Shown in pieces: positions 43,264 to 52,953 of a DNA stretch of 55,398 bases. The notes beneath the pieces are model-generated. The model saw only the letters and a list, made by a program, of their open reading frames with translations. It was not told where the DNA came from and did not search any database. The stretch lies in contig JALWRC010000068.1 in NCBI GenBank assembly GCA_027080725.1, forward strand, positions 1 to 55,398, in the 5' to 3' direction. The position numbers were made by a program, and so were the translations under genes. Within the stretch, counting starts at the first letter, position 1, and every line of letters starts with the position of its first letter. The stretch is from Saprospiraceae bacterium (GTDB lineage: Bacteria > Bacteroidota > Bacteroidia > Chitinophagales > Saprospiraceae).

Positions 43264-43938
43264 ATGTATTGGTTAGAGGATAACGGAGCGATCTTTCCAC
43301 ACCCTTTATTGGAGCCTGAGCCTGTTATCGGTATTACAGAAGGTATTACTACAAGACGTTTAAAGTCGGCTTACAGTTTTGGTATATTCCCTTGGTATTC
43401 GGAGGGAGAACCCGTGTTGTGGTGGTTTCCAAAAGAACGCTGCGTCTTGAGGCCCGACCGCCTAAAGATACACAAGAGCATGCGCAACATCCTCAATAGA
43501 AAACCCTTTGAAGTCACCTTTAACCAATCCTTTCGGGAGGTAATCCTGGCTTGTAGCCGGGTCCCTAGAAAAGGACAAGACGGGACGTGGATAACAGAGG
43601 ATATCATTGACGCCTATATCCGGCTGCACCGGCAGGGATGGGCGCATAGTGTAGAGGTATGGCAAGACGGGACACTCGCCGGAGGACTGTACGGCGTATT
43701 GGTCGGGCGGGTATTCTGTGGCGAATCCATGTTTTCTCTGGTCTCCAACGCCTCCAAATACGCCTTAATCCACCTTGTCCACCACCTCGAGCCTCACGGC
43801 CTCCAATGGATAGATGCCCAACAAGACACGCCACACCTTCGGAGCCTGGGAGCAGAAATTATCTCCGCTGAAGCCTTTTTTGATATCATGAAGGTCAATC
43901 GTAAATGGCAATTAAAACACGGTAACTTGATTCTTTAA
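43264..43938 (+). CDS. aat: Leucyl/phenylalanyl-tRNA-protein transferase
   Basis: Aat attaches Leu or Phe from aminoacyl-tRNA to proteins with N-terminal Lys or Arg. The 224-residue protein has the typical start IFPHPLLEPEPVIGITEGI, the GIFPWYSEGEPVLWWFPKERCVL signature, and the GGLYGVLVGRVFCGESMFS and DAQQDTPHLRSLGA segments of the GNAT-like catalytic domain. It is in an operon with clpS. Confidence 0.95.
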   Translation: MYWLEDNGAIFPHPLLEPEPVIGITEGITTRRLKSAYSFGIFPWYSEGEPVLWWFPKERCVLRPDRLKIHKSMRNILNRKPFEVTFNQSFREVILACSRVPRKGQDGTWITEDIIDAYIRLHRQGWAHSVEVWQDGTLAGGLYGVLVGRVFCGESMFSLVSNASKYALIHLVHHLEPHGLQWIDAQQDTPHLRSLGAEIISAEAFFDIMKVNRKWQLKHGNLIL

Positions 43939-43963
43939 CCGTTTGACCCAACACTACACACCA

Positions 43964-46954
43964 TCAGTACAAATACATCATGTCTTCTGCCAAATTGCCT
44001 AAGTCCCATTTGTATTTAAACATAAAACTCACCCGGCGCAACCACTTATTCTCATCCCCTCTTTCCAAATCATAAATCTTGTCCAAGCCTACATTATACA
44101 GGGGGAAATACAATGCTACAGTATTCATCATTTCAAAAGCGATGCCCGTACTCATATAGTACTTCAGTCCGGAGTTATACGCATCTTTAGCAATCGCTTG
44201 GTCGAGAAACAGTTTGGTAAAAGGTACTTTGGGAATATCCACGGACAAATTGAGGCTCGTCAGCGACCGGGATGCAGACACCGGGATGGGATCTTTAAAT
44301 CCCCCTTCCCCGATTTTAATTTCTTTGGAGTAATAATTGTTCCATGGCTTTCTCCCGAGGTAATAATCATCCAAGAGCAAGTAATCTGCTTCGTTATTGT
44401 ACGTTAGATAAAAAGCATTTTTGGGCGCCAATTCAGACCGATGCAAAAAATATCCCTGAAAAAAACGATAATTCAAGGCCTGTTTCTTGGCAAATTGCCA
44501 TTTTCCATAATAAGATAGCGTCAAAGCTGTTGAGGCGTTTTTCTTTTTGCTTATACGAAAAACCTCAACGTGCAGATTGTTGCTTTGTATCGGGTCGAAA
44601 TCCGCCATTTCATACCTTATCCGCATCCGGTTGGCATCAAAACGATTTTGATTCTTCTCTCCGTTGGGTAAATCGATATACTGATCATACGCCATGCGTA
44701 GATCATGGATTACCATACTTTTCATGGCGCGTTTAAAGCGGAAACCCAGGTAGGGTGCCACTCTCCACTCCACAGGGGTGCGACTGGAGGTCTCACCGGG
44801 GGTGAATCTTCTGCCAAATAAGCCGATTCGCACTCGACGAAGTCGGGATCCGCGGGGATAAAAATTGTAGTTAATATCCCCCAGTCCGACGAGCTTTCTC
44901 GACCTGAACCCGTACATCGGGATAATGTAATACTTCCAGGGACGAACAGGAAAGGTGATGTTGTGAAGCAGCACTCCGGCCATCACACCATCCTGCCGGT
45001 TCCATCCAAAAGAAGGGAAGAGATAGGTATTGAGTTTTTGTGAATGATTCAGGCCGATGCCGTAGTAAGATATATTGAGGGGTTTGTATTTGGCCCAGCC
45101 ATGTGTCCTGAGCGTCTGATTCTCGGGGTTGCAGTCCGGCCCTTTATTTTGAAAATCCAGTGCCACTTTATCAAAATCTCCGGGGCCTAAACGCAGTTCC
45201 TTTTGTCCCGAAAAGCCTTCAAACCATTGGCTTTTTACCACCTTCCCATCCTTGATTCCCTGGAGTAAAACCGGGGCTGCGACGTCTCCGCGGTTGGTGG
45301 CACGCACGGTATTGGTAGACCGGTCTTTCCAGGAGGTCAAAGCGTAATCCATGTGTGGATTTTTCAACGGATTGGCCCCCACGCCCATCAATCCTTCAAA
45401 CAACCAACTCAAGTCCTTCCCCAATGCCTCTTCATACGCTTGCTGTACATCCTGCGGATAGGGGTGTTTAAACTTCCATTTGTCAAAGTAATGATGCATG
45501 GCCTTGTCCATTTGTTCCGTTCCGACATATTTTTCCAAATAGTCAAAATTCATCTGCGGATTGGTATAAGCGGATGCCTGATAATTAACGGACAGATAAT
45601 CATCCGATGACAGATCTCCGGGTTGATCGGTATTGGTAGAAATTTTTGCGGCATATAGCAGTTTATTCATCCCATAGTCTGTACCCTTCTTCAAAAAAGA
45701 AGGCAAGTTCATCATTTCGCCATTGTCGTACTTCATCCTGGCATAACGCCCATCAATGTAGCTGTTCATTCCCTCATCCATCCAGGCATGATCACGCTCA
45801 TTGCTGGCGAGTATGCCGTAATACCAGTTGTGCCCCACTTCGTGGTTGATGACCAGATCAAGTGCTTTTGCATTGTGCATCGGGGCGATAATCGTAATCA
45901 TCGGGTACTCCATCCCTCCCCCTGCCGAAAGGGGTCCAAGGACTGCAGAAGCGTGAGGCCAGGGGTATTCTCCAATCTTCTGGGAGAAAAACTCTACGGC
46001 GTCTTTGACGTATTCTGCTGAGTGTTGCCACAAATTGGCTGCTCCGGGGGTAAAATATCCATAGGTGGGAATGGTTTTGCCGGAAGGTAATTTTGCCCGG
46101 TCTTCCACCATCATAAATCGTTTGTCCGCAAACCAGGCGAAATCATGAACTTGACTTGCCACATATCGTATCGTTTTGCTCTCAGAAGAAGACGGAGGGA
46201 TAGTATCACTGCGTTTTGTCCGGAACGAATCCTTCTTCCAGAGCCGGATTTTGCCCAAACTCTCTCTAAGAATACGCGCTCGAAAAGCCTTTTCACTTTC
46301 CGTTAACAGCGTGCCGGTGGCCCCTACGACATAGTTGGAAGGGAGTGTAATCTCCACATCGTATTGACCAAATTCGCTATAAAACTCTCCCAAATCGAGG
46401 TAGGGCATCCCATGCCATCCATGGATGTCGTAAACGGCCGGTTTGGGGTACCACTGGGTCATCTGATAGCTCTGACTGACATGCCCCAGGCGGGAAAATG
46501 TATAGGGAATTTTGAGTTTGAAATGAATTTTTAGCGTAATGGATGCTCCGGAAGCCAATGGTCTGTCCAGCATCACTTTGGCTATTTCTTTGGATTCATT
46601 GAGGTATTGGACCTCCAAATCACGACCACCGGTTTCGAAAGACAGCTGTAGATAACCCCCCATCTCTTCCGGTTTGGCAAATTGAAAAGTGGTGCTTCGC
46701 GTACGTATTTTTTGCTGGTTGAACGGGGACTTCTTTGTGCTAAAAGCATTGGCCCAAAGGTTGAAAACTATGTAATCCAGGACATCCGGAGAGTTATTGG
46801 TATAAGTTATGGTCTCTGTGCCTTCGAGTTGGTGATGGACATCATCCAGGGTCACCCGGATTTTATATTTGACGTGCTGCTGCCAATAATCCGAAGCATG
46901 TACATGTAGGATTACCGAGAAAAGAAACAGGGTGAAAAACCATCTGATATTCAT
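43964..46954 (-). CDS. M1 family metallopeptidase with C-terminal beta-rich domain
   Basis: The 996-residue exported protein has a signal peptide at 1-20 and an M1 N-terminal beta domain. The catalytic domain carries the GGGMEYP substrate loop and zinc ligands His371 and His375 in HEVGHNW with Glu394 in WMDEGMNSY, exactly the HExxH-18-E spacing. From about residue 640 the sequence changes to alternating strands with many aromatic and basic residues (PWKYYIIPMYGFRSRKLVGL, RVRIGLFGRRF), ending RVSFMFKYKWDLG, like an outer-membrane barrel. This suggests a surface-anchored aminopeptidase. It is convergent with aat. Confidence 0.9.
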   Translation of the reverse strand: MNIRWFFTLFLFSVILHVHASDYWQQHVKYKIRVTLDDVHHQLEGTETITYTNNSPDVLDYIVFNLWANAFSTKKSPFNQQKIRTRSTTFQFAKPEEMGGYLQLSFETGGRDLEVQYLNESKEIAKVMLDRPLASGASITLKIHFKLKIPYTFSRLGHVSQSYQMTQWYPKPAVYDIHGWHGMPYLDLGEFYSEFGQYDVEITLPSNYVVGATGTLLTESEKAFRARILRESLGKIRLWKKDSFRTKRSDTIPPSSSESKTIRYVASQVHDFAWFADKRFMMVEDRAKLPSGKTIPTYGYFTPGAANLWQHSAEYVKDAVEFFSQKIGEYPWPHASAVLGPLSAGGGMEYPMITIIAPMHNAKALDLVINHEVGHNWYYGILASNERDHAWMDEGMNSYIDGRYARMKYDNGEMMNLPSFLKKGTDYGMNKLLYAAKISTNTDQPGDLSSDDYLSVNYQASAYTNPQMNFDYLEKYVGTEQMDKAMHHYFDKWKFKHPYPQDVQQAYEEALGKDLSWLFEGLMGVGANPLKNPHMDYALTSWKDRSTNTVRATNRGDVAAPVLLQGIKDGKVVKSQWFEGFSGQKELRLGPGDFDKVALDFQNKGPDCNPENQTLRTHGWAKYKPLNISYYGIGLNHSQKLNTYLFPSFGWNRQDGVMAGVLLHNITFPVRPWKYYIIPMYGFRSRKLVGLGDINYNFYPRGSRLRRVRIGLFGRRFTPGETSSRTPVEWRVAPYLGFRFKRAMKSMVIHDLRMAYDQYIDLPNGEKNQNRFDANRMRIRYEMADFDPIQSNNLHVEVFRISKKKNASTALTLSYYGKWQFAKKQALNYRFFQGYFLHRSELAPKNAFYLTYNNEADYLLLDDYYLGRKPWNNYYSKEIKIGEGGFKDPIPVSASRSLTSLNLSVDIPKVPFTKLFLDQAIAKDAYNSGLKYYMSTGIAFEMMNTVALYFPLYNVGLDKIYDLERGDENKWLRRVSFMFKYKWDLGNLAEDMMYLY

Positions 46955-47424
46955 GATAAAGTGTTTTTACAAATTTTGGCTTAAATGGAGTTTTAGATTT
47001 AAGTCACAAGATACTATCCTTTTACTTTTTGTATAAAGTGAAGCTTTACCTTTTCGATGAACAACGGGTTTTGGTGTATGAAATGGTAAAAAGTCTTCTA
47101 TTATTGCACTTATGCCTGCTTTAGAAAGCGTATAGTGCTACGAGAAGAGATTTTTTCCGGTTTTACCAAAGTTATTTTTCTCCGAACCTAAACGCTCCAT
47201 TAAGAGAGAGTGTGTAATACAAACTGCACTAACGCAAGACATCCGGATCGGGGATCATCCTTCTGCGTCGTTAGCTCGGGGGCGGAGTTCTTTATATACG
47301 ATACAGGGTCGGGAACTGACGACGCAAATTTTCATACTTTAACTTTAGGTGGGGCTCAAGAGTCAGATAAAAAGAGCAGGTTTATACTGTAACTGGTTTG
47401 TTCCCACTTGAAAAGTACCCCCTT
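46955..47424. other. Intergenic region with dispersed motif and an open frame of unclear status
   Basis: TGTGTAATACAAACTGCACT at 47211-47230 is one instance of the dispersed motif. A plus-strand frame (47210-47392, 60 codons) reads SSFCVVSSGAEFFIYDTGSG and then DDANFHTLTLGGAQESDKK. It looks compositionally like protein, but it has no family I can name and no good start context. It may be a gene remnant or part of a conserved repeat. Confidence 0.35.
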
Positions 47425-48063
47425 TTACGGCACCATAAGTACCTCGCGGAGTTCGGACAATATCATGGCAGTAGCCCCCCAGATCACATGGTTGTCGAGT
47501 TTATAATGCGGTACACCCTCCAATTTTACCCCGGAAGATAAGGTGACCACCCCATCTTGATGTATGGCGTCCGTGTCGAGAAGTCGACGGATGGGAAAGG
47601 AGAGAATTTGAGCTACCTCGTCTTCCTGGCGAATAAACCTTTGGGGTTCTGCCCAGGCGACAACCGGAGTGACGAGAAAGTTGCTGACATAGACATATAC
47701 TTCGCTCAATTCTCCTAACACATGAACCAAATCCGGGTGGATACCGACTTCTTCCCGGGCTTCGCGCAGAGCTGTATGTCGAATATCTCGATCAGAGGGC
47801 TCGGCTTTACCTCCGGGAAAGCCGATTTGCCCCGCGTGGTGATCCCGGTTATTTTCTCCGGATGCCCGTTTGATAAGCAATAAATAAGGAGATTTGAGGT
47901 CTTGTACAAGAAGTACCAGCACTCCGGCCCGGCGCACGTCCCTGGCCGGTTCGTAATAGCGTGAACGAAACCGGTCTGTCATCTTGCGATGCGCCTTTTT
48001 GCCGGGAAGAGGAAATCGATTGAGTTTTTCGCGGAGGAATTCCGGAGAAAAATCGCTCACCAT
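47425..48063 (-). CDS. Nudix hydrolase, CoA pyrophosphatase type (NudL-like)
   Basis: The 212-residue protein has the UPF0035/NudL motif region HHAGQIGFPGGKAEPSDRDI with the Nudix box GGKAEPSDRDIRHTALREAR and EEVGI, holding the metal-binding glutamates. NudL-type enzymes hydrolyse CoA and its derivatives to phosphopantetheine and 3',5'-ADP. The start ATG overlaps the hemD stop by one base (48063), so they are coupled. Confidence 0.9.
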   Translation of the reverse strand: MVSDFSPEFLREKLNRFPLPGKKAHRKMTDRFRSRYYEPARDVRRAGVLVLLVQDLKSPYLLLIKRASGENNRDHHAGQIGFPGGKAEPSDRDIRHTALREAREEVGIHPDLVHVLGELSEVYVYVSNFLVTPVVAWAEPQRFIRQEDEVAQILSFPIRRLLDTDAIHQDGVVTLSSGVKLEGVPHYKLDNHVIWGATAMILSELREVLMVP

Positions 48064-48836
48064 TACTTATTAGAAATTTTGAGATAATTCTCAAGAGCCA
48101 TAGTCATAGAAGGTGCCTCGGCAGAGGGTGCTTTGATATTAATGTGCAAGCCATGCTCTTCTGCTGCCTGAGCCGTTTGGTTGCCAAACACCGCAATGCG
48201 GGTATCTCCTTGCACAAAATCCGGAAAATTGGCAAACAGGGAGCTTATTCCCAAGGGGCTAAAAAACACTAATACATCATACTTTACGTCACTCAAATCA
48301 GAGAGGTCACTGGTCACAGTCCTGTACATGATGGCTTCCTGGTAGTTGACTCCTTTCTTATCCAGATACTCTTTTACTTTTTTAGAGCCCAAGTTAGAAA
48401 TGGGAAGAAAGAACTTTTCATTCTTAAACTTGGTGAAATAGCGATCTATCTCTTTGAGTTCCCTGTGCCCGGCAAATACTTTACGCTTGCGAAAGTCAAT
48501 AAATTTCTGTAGATAATTGGCAATAGCTCCTGTTGTGCAGAAGTATCTGGTAGACATCGGCATGGTGATGCGCATATCTTCACATAACCTGAAGAAATGA
48601 TCGACGGCATTTTTGCTGGAAAAGATAATCGCTGTAAAGTCTGAAGGATATATGCGTTGCTTGCGAAACTCACGCTCTGTTAAGCCTTCTACATAGATAA
48701 ACTGTCGCCAATCAATCGTAAGGCCATACTTTTCTTCCAAATTGTAATACGGTGATTTTTCAGGCTTTGGCTGTGATACAAGAATGGTCTTTATCGACTT
48801 ATATTTCTCCTTGTACTGCCCTGCTGTTGTCCCCAT
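48063..48836 (-). CDS. hemD: Uroporphyrinogen-III synthase
   Basis: HemD cyclises hydroxymethylbilane to uroporphyrinogen III in haem and cobalamin synthesis. The 257-residue protein is of the divergent Bacteroidota type: TILVSQPKPEKSPYYNLEEK, FTAIIFSSKNAVDHFFRL, STRYFCTTGAIANYLQKF, and DVLVFFSPLGISSLFANFPD. The two-lobed fold is indicated by the repeat of the FSSKNAV and FSPLGIS segments. Its position after the DUF4271 gene (26-base gap) is the usual one in this phylum. Confidence 0.88.
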   Translation of the reverse strand: MGTTAGQYKEKYKSIKTILVSQPKPEKSPYYNLEEKYGLTIDWRQFIYVEGLTEREFRKQRIYPSDFTAIIFSSKNAVDHFFRLCEDMRITMPMSTRYFCTTGAIANYLQKFIDFRKRKVFAGHRELKEIDRYFTKFKNEKFFLPISNLGSKKVKEYLDKKGVNYQEAIMYRTVTSDLSDLSDVKYDVLVFFSPLGISSLFANFPDFVQGDTRIAVFGNQTAQAAEEHGLHINIKAPSAEAPSMTMALENYLKISNK

Positions 48837-48861
48837 CTAAACAGAAATTTATTCCCTTTTT

Positions 48862-49875
48862 TTATCCCAATCCCTGCGCCCACTTGTATAATATCAAGAA
48901 GGGTGCGATTTCGAAGGCACAAAGATACAAAATAAAATGGAAAGCATTTGTCATTAAAAACCTATAACTCAGAAAGAACCCCCTGGACAAACGCATCAAG
49001 TAAAACATAACGATTAGACCTATGCCTACCTTCACTAACATTTCAGCCATTTCATGCGGAGTAAAAGCGATAGCAAAATTGACGACCAACAGTAATAGTC
49101 CTAAGGCAGACTCAAACACACGTATGTTGAACAGGTAAAGGGAAACCTCCTTTTTAATGGGATATATCCAACCCAACAAAAGCAATGCTCCCTGAAAAAG
49201 AGTGTACGCCACAACAACTCCTGCGATACATCGCAATAGCCAAGGAACGCCGGACCAACCATACCACAATTGAGTAGTTAGATATAAGAAAATACTCAAA
49301 TTGATGAGATAAAGGGTATAATACAAAAGAAGAATAACTTTTGTTTGGGGGTTGGAGGTAAGGGCAAGGTTGTTTAGGTAGCTCTCATTTGTTACAGCTC
49401 GATAGATCATGCTCAACACCGTCCGGTTGAGATTAATAATGATAGACAATACCAATAACAAAAAGGTAAGCACCCAAAACATATAGTCATTTCCGGCACT
49501 TCGCTCAGGGACAAAAGATCTTAGTTTACCTCCCGTTGAACGATGGGGGCTTCCCAACACCTTTTCTCTTTTACTTGCTGGGGATGTGACAACCACCGTC
49601 CCCTTACCAAATCGGTCTTTTTCAAATGGATTATCAGAAATCCCCACCTTACCTTGAGCTTGTTTTGTGAGGTTGGAAGGAGCGGAGTTCCGCTGTTTAA
49701 TCGGGGTTCCGGCCGATTTGTTAACTGTATTAGTAGTCGTTTGTTTACGATGAACACGAATCTCAAAAGGATTGCCGGTCTGCGCCTCTACACGAAGCAT
49801 TGCAGAAATTAAAAGCAATAAGTAAAAAGCCCTATGTACATTTTTCCTAACCAAATCGATGCAAAGATAATGCAA
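48862..49875 (-). CDS. DUF4271 domain-containing membrane protein
   Basis: The 337-residue protein has an N-terminal signal-like segment (AFYLLLLISAML), a low-complexity periplasmic or linker region of about 100 residues, and then about six or seven transmembrane helices (FWVLTFLLLVLSIIINL, VILLLYYTLYLINLSIFLYL, GLLLLVVNFAIAFTP, FLLMTN-type end). This is the DUF4271 layout found next to hemD in Bacteroidota. The function is unknown; the linkage hints at a role in haem synthesis or cytochrome maturation, which is inference. Confidence 0.8.
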   Translation of the reverse strand: MHYLCIDLVRKNVHRAFYLLLLISAMLRVEAQTGNPFEIRVHRKQTTTNTVNKSAGTPIKQRNSAPSNLTKQAQGKVGISDNPFEKDRFGKGTVVVTSPASKREKVLGSPHRSTGGKLRSFVPERSAGNDYMFWVLTFLLLVLSIIINLNRTVLSMIYRAVTNESYLNNLALTSNPQTKVILLLYYTLYLINLSIFLYLTTQLWYGWSGVPWLLRCIAGVVVAYTLFQGALLLLGWIYPIKKEVSLYLFNIRVFESALGLLLLVVNFAIAFTPHEMAEMLVKVGIGLIVMFYLMRLSRGFFLSYRFLMTNAFHFILYLCAFEIAPFLILYKWAQGLG

Positions 49876-50304
49876 CTATGCAATGCAACATGGATTACTT
49901 GCCTTTATTGACGATTTGGACCGTTTTATCGCTGCAGCCATTGGCATTACAAACTGCGCAATGAGGTGCAGATTAAAAAAGCACTTGTATTCGCAGTAGG
50001 GGTTATAAAATAAATAGCTTAATTTTTGGAATTTCGCAGAAATGTATCTTAAAAGTTGGCTACCCAAGCAGTGTTTGAATGTCGGGTTATACATGTGAGT
50101 GTTTTGCGTCTGAACAAGACAAAAAGCGCAGGCATAGCCAAGCGTCGAGTATTATTAACGAAGTTATAGGCGTAAAATACTTCAAAGTTATTCGTCTATT
50201 TAGGGTTGACCGATCACTAAAGCATTACTCCCGTTTTAGTGCCTCATTTCAGAGAAAAATAGGTTTGGTTAATTCTTCATGAATTCTATTCTTTGAGTAG
50301 TAGG
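49876..50304. other. Intergenic region without a supported gene
   Basis: GCATTACAAACTGCGC at 49944-49959 is a diverged instance of the dispersed motif, 69 bases upstream of the DUF4271 gene. Short frames on both strands here have poor starts and no recognisable content. Confidence 0.4.
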
Positions 50305-52326
50305 CTATTGGCAATTCAGCCCAGATATCTCTTGTTTGAGTTTATCTAAACCATCCACAGGTGGCATACAAGATTTTCCCTTGCAAATATAAATGGTGGT
50401 CTTCCATTGTACGGTTTTATCCTTAAGGATGGGCAAGTCATTCGTTTGCTCTTGTGCTCCTGCAAGGATACTTCCCGGGATATAAGCCCGCAGCAGACGC
50501 TCATACGCATTGCGGTAATGCTCTCCCAAAAGCACCATTTCGGTATGCCCTCCCGTAAAATACATGATATTGGACAGCCATTGTCCATGCCCCATGGGTT
50601 GGTGGATTATCCTCATGGTCGCTCTTTGGATGATTTCTTCAGAGGTGATTCTCCATTCTTCTCTACCTGTGATGGCCCCATACACATACATCATCTCCGT
50701 TATGACCGCAAAACCGGAAGGTACCGGCACATCTTGCCAAATTATCTTCCGGATGATGGTATCCTCTCGATTCTTTGACGAGAAGAAAAATACGCCTTTG
50801 TCCTGGTCATAAAACTCGACCTGAGCCCGACTCAATATCCGTTCTCCCAGTTCTACCCAACTTTTATCCTGCGTAATCACGAAAAGTTCGTATGCGGCCC
50901 GTATTACAAACGCATAATCGTCTAAGTTTCCGGTGATGGGCACATCCCCATGAATATGCAAGACACTGTAATCCGGTCGGATAAAGTGCTTTTTTAGGTA
51001 TGAAATGGTTGAAAGGGCGAGTTTCAAGTAACGCTTTTCTCCTGTTGCCCGGTACGCCCGGCACCATGCGGACACTAATAATGCATTCCAATCTGCCAAT
51101 ATTTTTCGATCTATTCCGGGCAAAACCCGGGTTTTAGTCCGGTGGGACAGTATTTTGTGCCGGGCAGCTTGAGTTTGTATTCTCTGTTCCATGAGGCTTT
51201 GGTAAGAGGTATCGGGGTCCACCTCCGGGATGTTTTTTCCTTCCCAATTGCCCTCATCCGTAATGTTGTACAAGTGCATAAATGCTTCTGCCTCCTCTCC
51301 CAGTATTTCCTCCATCTCTCCCTTATCCCAAATGTAATACCTACCTTCTTGTCCTTCGCTATCCGCGTCCATCGCACTGTAAAAACCGCCTTCCCCATCG
51401 GACATCTCCCGTTCGATCCATGCCGTAATATCCGCCATTTCATACTCAAAACGCCTATCCAGACAAGACATAGTGACATTGGCCAGCAACTCGATTAAAA
51501 GCGCGTTGTCGTAAAGCATTTTTTCGAAATGAGGGACCCTCCAATCTCTTGTCGTACTGTATCGCGTTATCCCTCCACCGATGTGGTCGTAGATTCCTCC
51601 GCGAATAATATGATCTACGGTCTTTATCAAATGCCGGCCGGCCCATTGGCTCTTGAGCAGGACCGACGCATCCAAGAGAAAATGCAAGTCGGCAATGGAG
51701 GGAAACTTCGGTGCATGACCAAATCCGCCAAACTGAGAGTCAGCTCGCTTTTGAAATAGTTCCGGTACCTTATCGACAGCATACTCCGTCTTGGCCTCCA
51801 ATCGATAATCTTCCGGCAACTCCGGTTGCTGGCTTTTATCCATCGCTTCGGTCAATCTATCCCCTACATTCTCCACTTGTCTCCTGTTGTGCTGATACAG
51901 GTGGGCGATATGCGAGAGGACATCCATCCACGACGGCATACCCCCTCTCCCTTCGGGGGGGAAATACGTACCGCCATAAAAGGGTTTTAATTGTGGTGTC
52001 AAGAAGATATTCAAGGGCCAACCACCACTTCCGGTAAGCAACTGCAACGCTTGCATGTAAATCGCATCAATATCCGGGTGTTCTTCGCGGTCCACCTTGA
52101 TGTTAACATAGTGGGTATTCATAAAATCCGCTATCTCTTCGTTTTCAAAACTCTCATGCGCCATGACGTGACACCAATGACAGGAAGAATATCCGATGCT
52201 CAGCAAGATGGGCTTGTCTTCCTCCTCCGCACGCCGAAATGCCGCCTTTCCCCATGGGTACCACTCCACGGGATTGTCTGCATGCTGGAGTAAATACGGA
52301 CTTGTCTCTAACTTTAATCTATTCAT
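50305..52326 (-). CDS. DUF255/thioredoxin-domain protein (YyaL/SPATA20 family)
   Basis: From ATG 52324-52326 ([20 protein letters not shown]) the protein has 673 residues. It has an N-terminal thioredoxin-like DUF255 domain with the conserved [14 protein letters not shown] motif (Cys49, Cys52) and [15 protein letters not shown] long (alpha/alpha)6-barrel follows, like N-acylglucosamine epimerase/glycosidases ([40 protein letters not shown]). Members are widespread; the biochemical role is not settled. The frame extends 45 codons upstream, but that stretch includes the dispersed motif and is not coding. Confidence 0.92.
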   Translation of the reverse strand: MNRLKLETSPYLLQHADNPVEWYPWGKAAFRRAEEEDKPILLSIGYSSCHWCHVMAHESFENEEIADFMNTHYVNIKVDREEHPDIDAIYMQALQLLTGSGGWPLNIFLTPQLKPFYGGTYFPPEGRGGMPSWMDVLSHIAHLYQHNRRQVENVGDRLTEAMDKSQQPELPEDYRLEAKTEYAVDKVPELFQKRADSQFGGFGHAPKFPSIADLHFLLDASVLLKSQWAGRHLIKTVDHIIRGGIYDHIGGGITRYSTTRDWRVPHFEKMLYDNALLIELLANVTMSCLDRRFEYEMADITAWIEREMSDGEGGFYSAMDADSEGQEGRYYIWDKGEMEEILGEEAEAFMHLYNITDEGNWEGKNIPEVDPDTSYQSLMEQRIQTQAARHKILSHRTKTRVLPGIDRKILADWNALLVSAWCRAYRATGEKRYLKLALSTISYLKKHFIRPDYSVLHIHGDVPITGNLDDYAFVIRAAYELFVITQDKSWVELGERILSRAQVEFYDQDKGVFFFSSKNREDTIIRKIIWQDVPVPSGFAVITEMMYVYGAITGREEWRITSEEIIQRATMRIIHQPMGHGQWLSNIMYFTGGHTEMVLLGEHYRNAYERLLRAYIPGSILAGAQEQTNDLPILKDKTVQWKTTIYICKGKSCMPPVDGLDKLKQEISGLNCQ

Positions 52327-52953
52327 CGTTTTCGGTTTATCTGCCACAAGATAATAATAAACATTGGCTTCCGACAGATACACTCTTAACAGGTTTGTAT
52401 TACAAAGTGCACTATTTTGATTGAAGAACAAGGAACGAGTAGAATATCGAACTTGGAACACCTATTAGCGATTTTAGATTTATTTGTGATTTTTTATCCT
52501 ATCATATTTTTTTGAGCGGTTTCTACTGAAAAATTAATCAATCGTTCTTCTATGTTAAATTTATTCATTCTTACTTTTACTTCTAAAATCGGCATTCGTT
52601 AATCCTTGTTCGATATTCATTTTATCCAATGCTGTTTGTTCATTAGCTGAAAGATTACAGGTGTGTATCTTTACTCAGACATCGAAAGGATTATGTATCT
52701 TTGTTTTCCGGTCATATGCTCCATCTTTACATAGTGCTTGCCAGAAAACTGTCAAATTTTATGAAATGAAAGATTTTGGATGAGCTTTTTCGTTTTTCGA
52801 GACGAAGTGATGCCGGGGTATCAGTGAGTTGAGAAAAATAAAAAGATCGCCAAAAGATACATTTCTAATTTTGAAGCGTTTTCTTGCAGGCACTATATAG
52901 CCTCTCTTGTAATTGCATTTAAGAGATGACTAGAAGAATTTAAAAGCAAACAA
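52327..52953. other. Repeat-rich intergenic region holding MITE copy 2
   Basis: TTTGTATTACAAAGTGCAC at 52394-52412 is a full dispersed-motif instance. Next come AT-rich sequences with GAATATCGAAC (about 52442) and its inverse GTTCGATATTC (about 52607-52617), resembling short interspersed repeats. The MITE fills 52734-52893. The last 60 bases are the leader of the nuclease gene at 52954. No gene is supported. Confidence 0.5.
52732..52895. mobile_element. 160-bp MITE copy 2, TA-flanked
   Basis: This is the second copy of the element at 5058-5217, with identical length (52734-52893), TA on both sides, the same terminal inverted repeats and two substitutions by eye. Its plus-strand TAATTTTG (52866-52873) points at the nuclease gene starting at 52954, 81 bases downstream. 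Confidence 0.82.

Noticed and set aside
49895-49969. Short cysteine-rich minus-strand frame (CNANGCSDKTVQIVNKGK)
   Set aside because: It looks peptide-like, but there is no start codon after the preceding stop and no family I can name.
50079-50282. 67-codon plus-strand ORF
   Set aside because: Poor start context, no recognisable sequence, lies in a repeat-like gap.
52327-52461. 45-codon N-terminal extension of the DUF255 protein
   Set aside because: It contains the dispersed intergenic motif, and the family start [15 protein letters not shown] is downstream.
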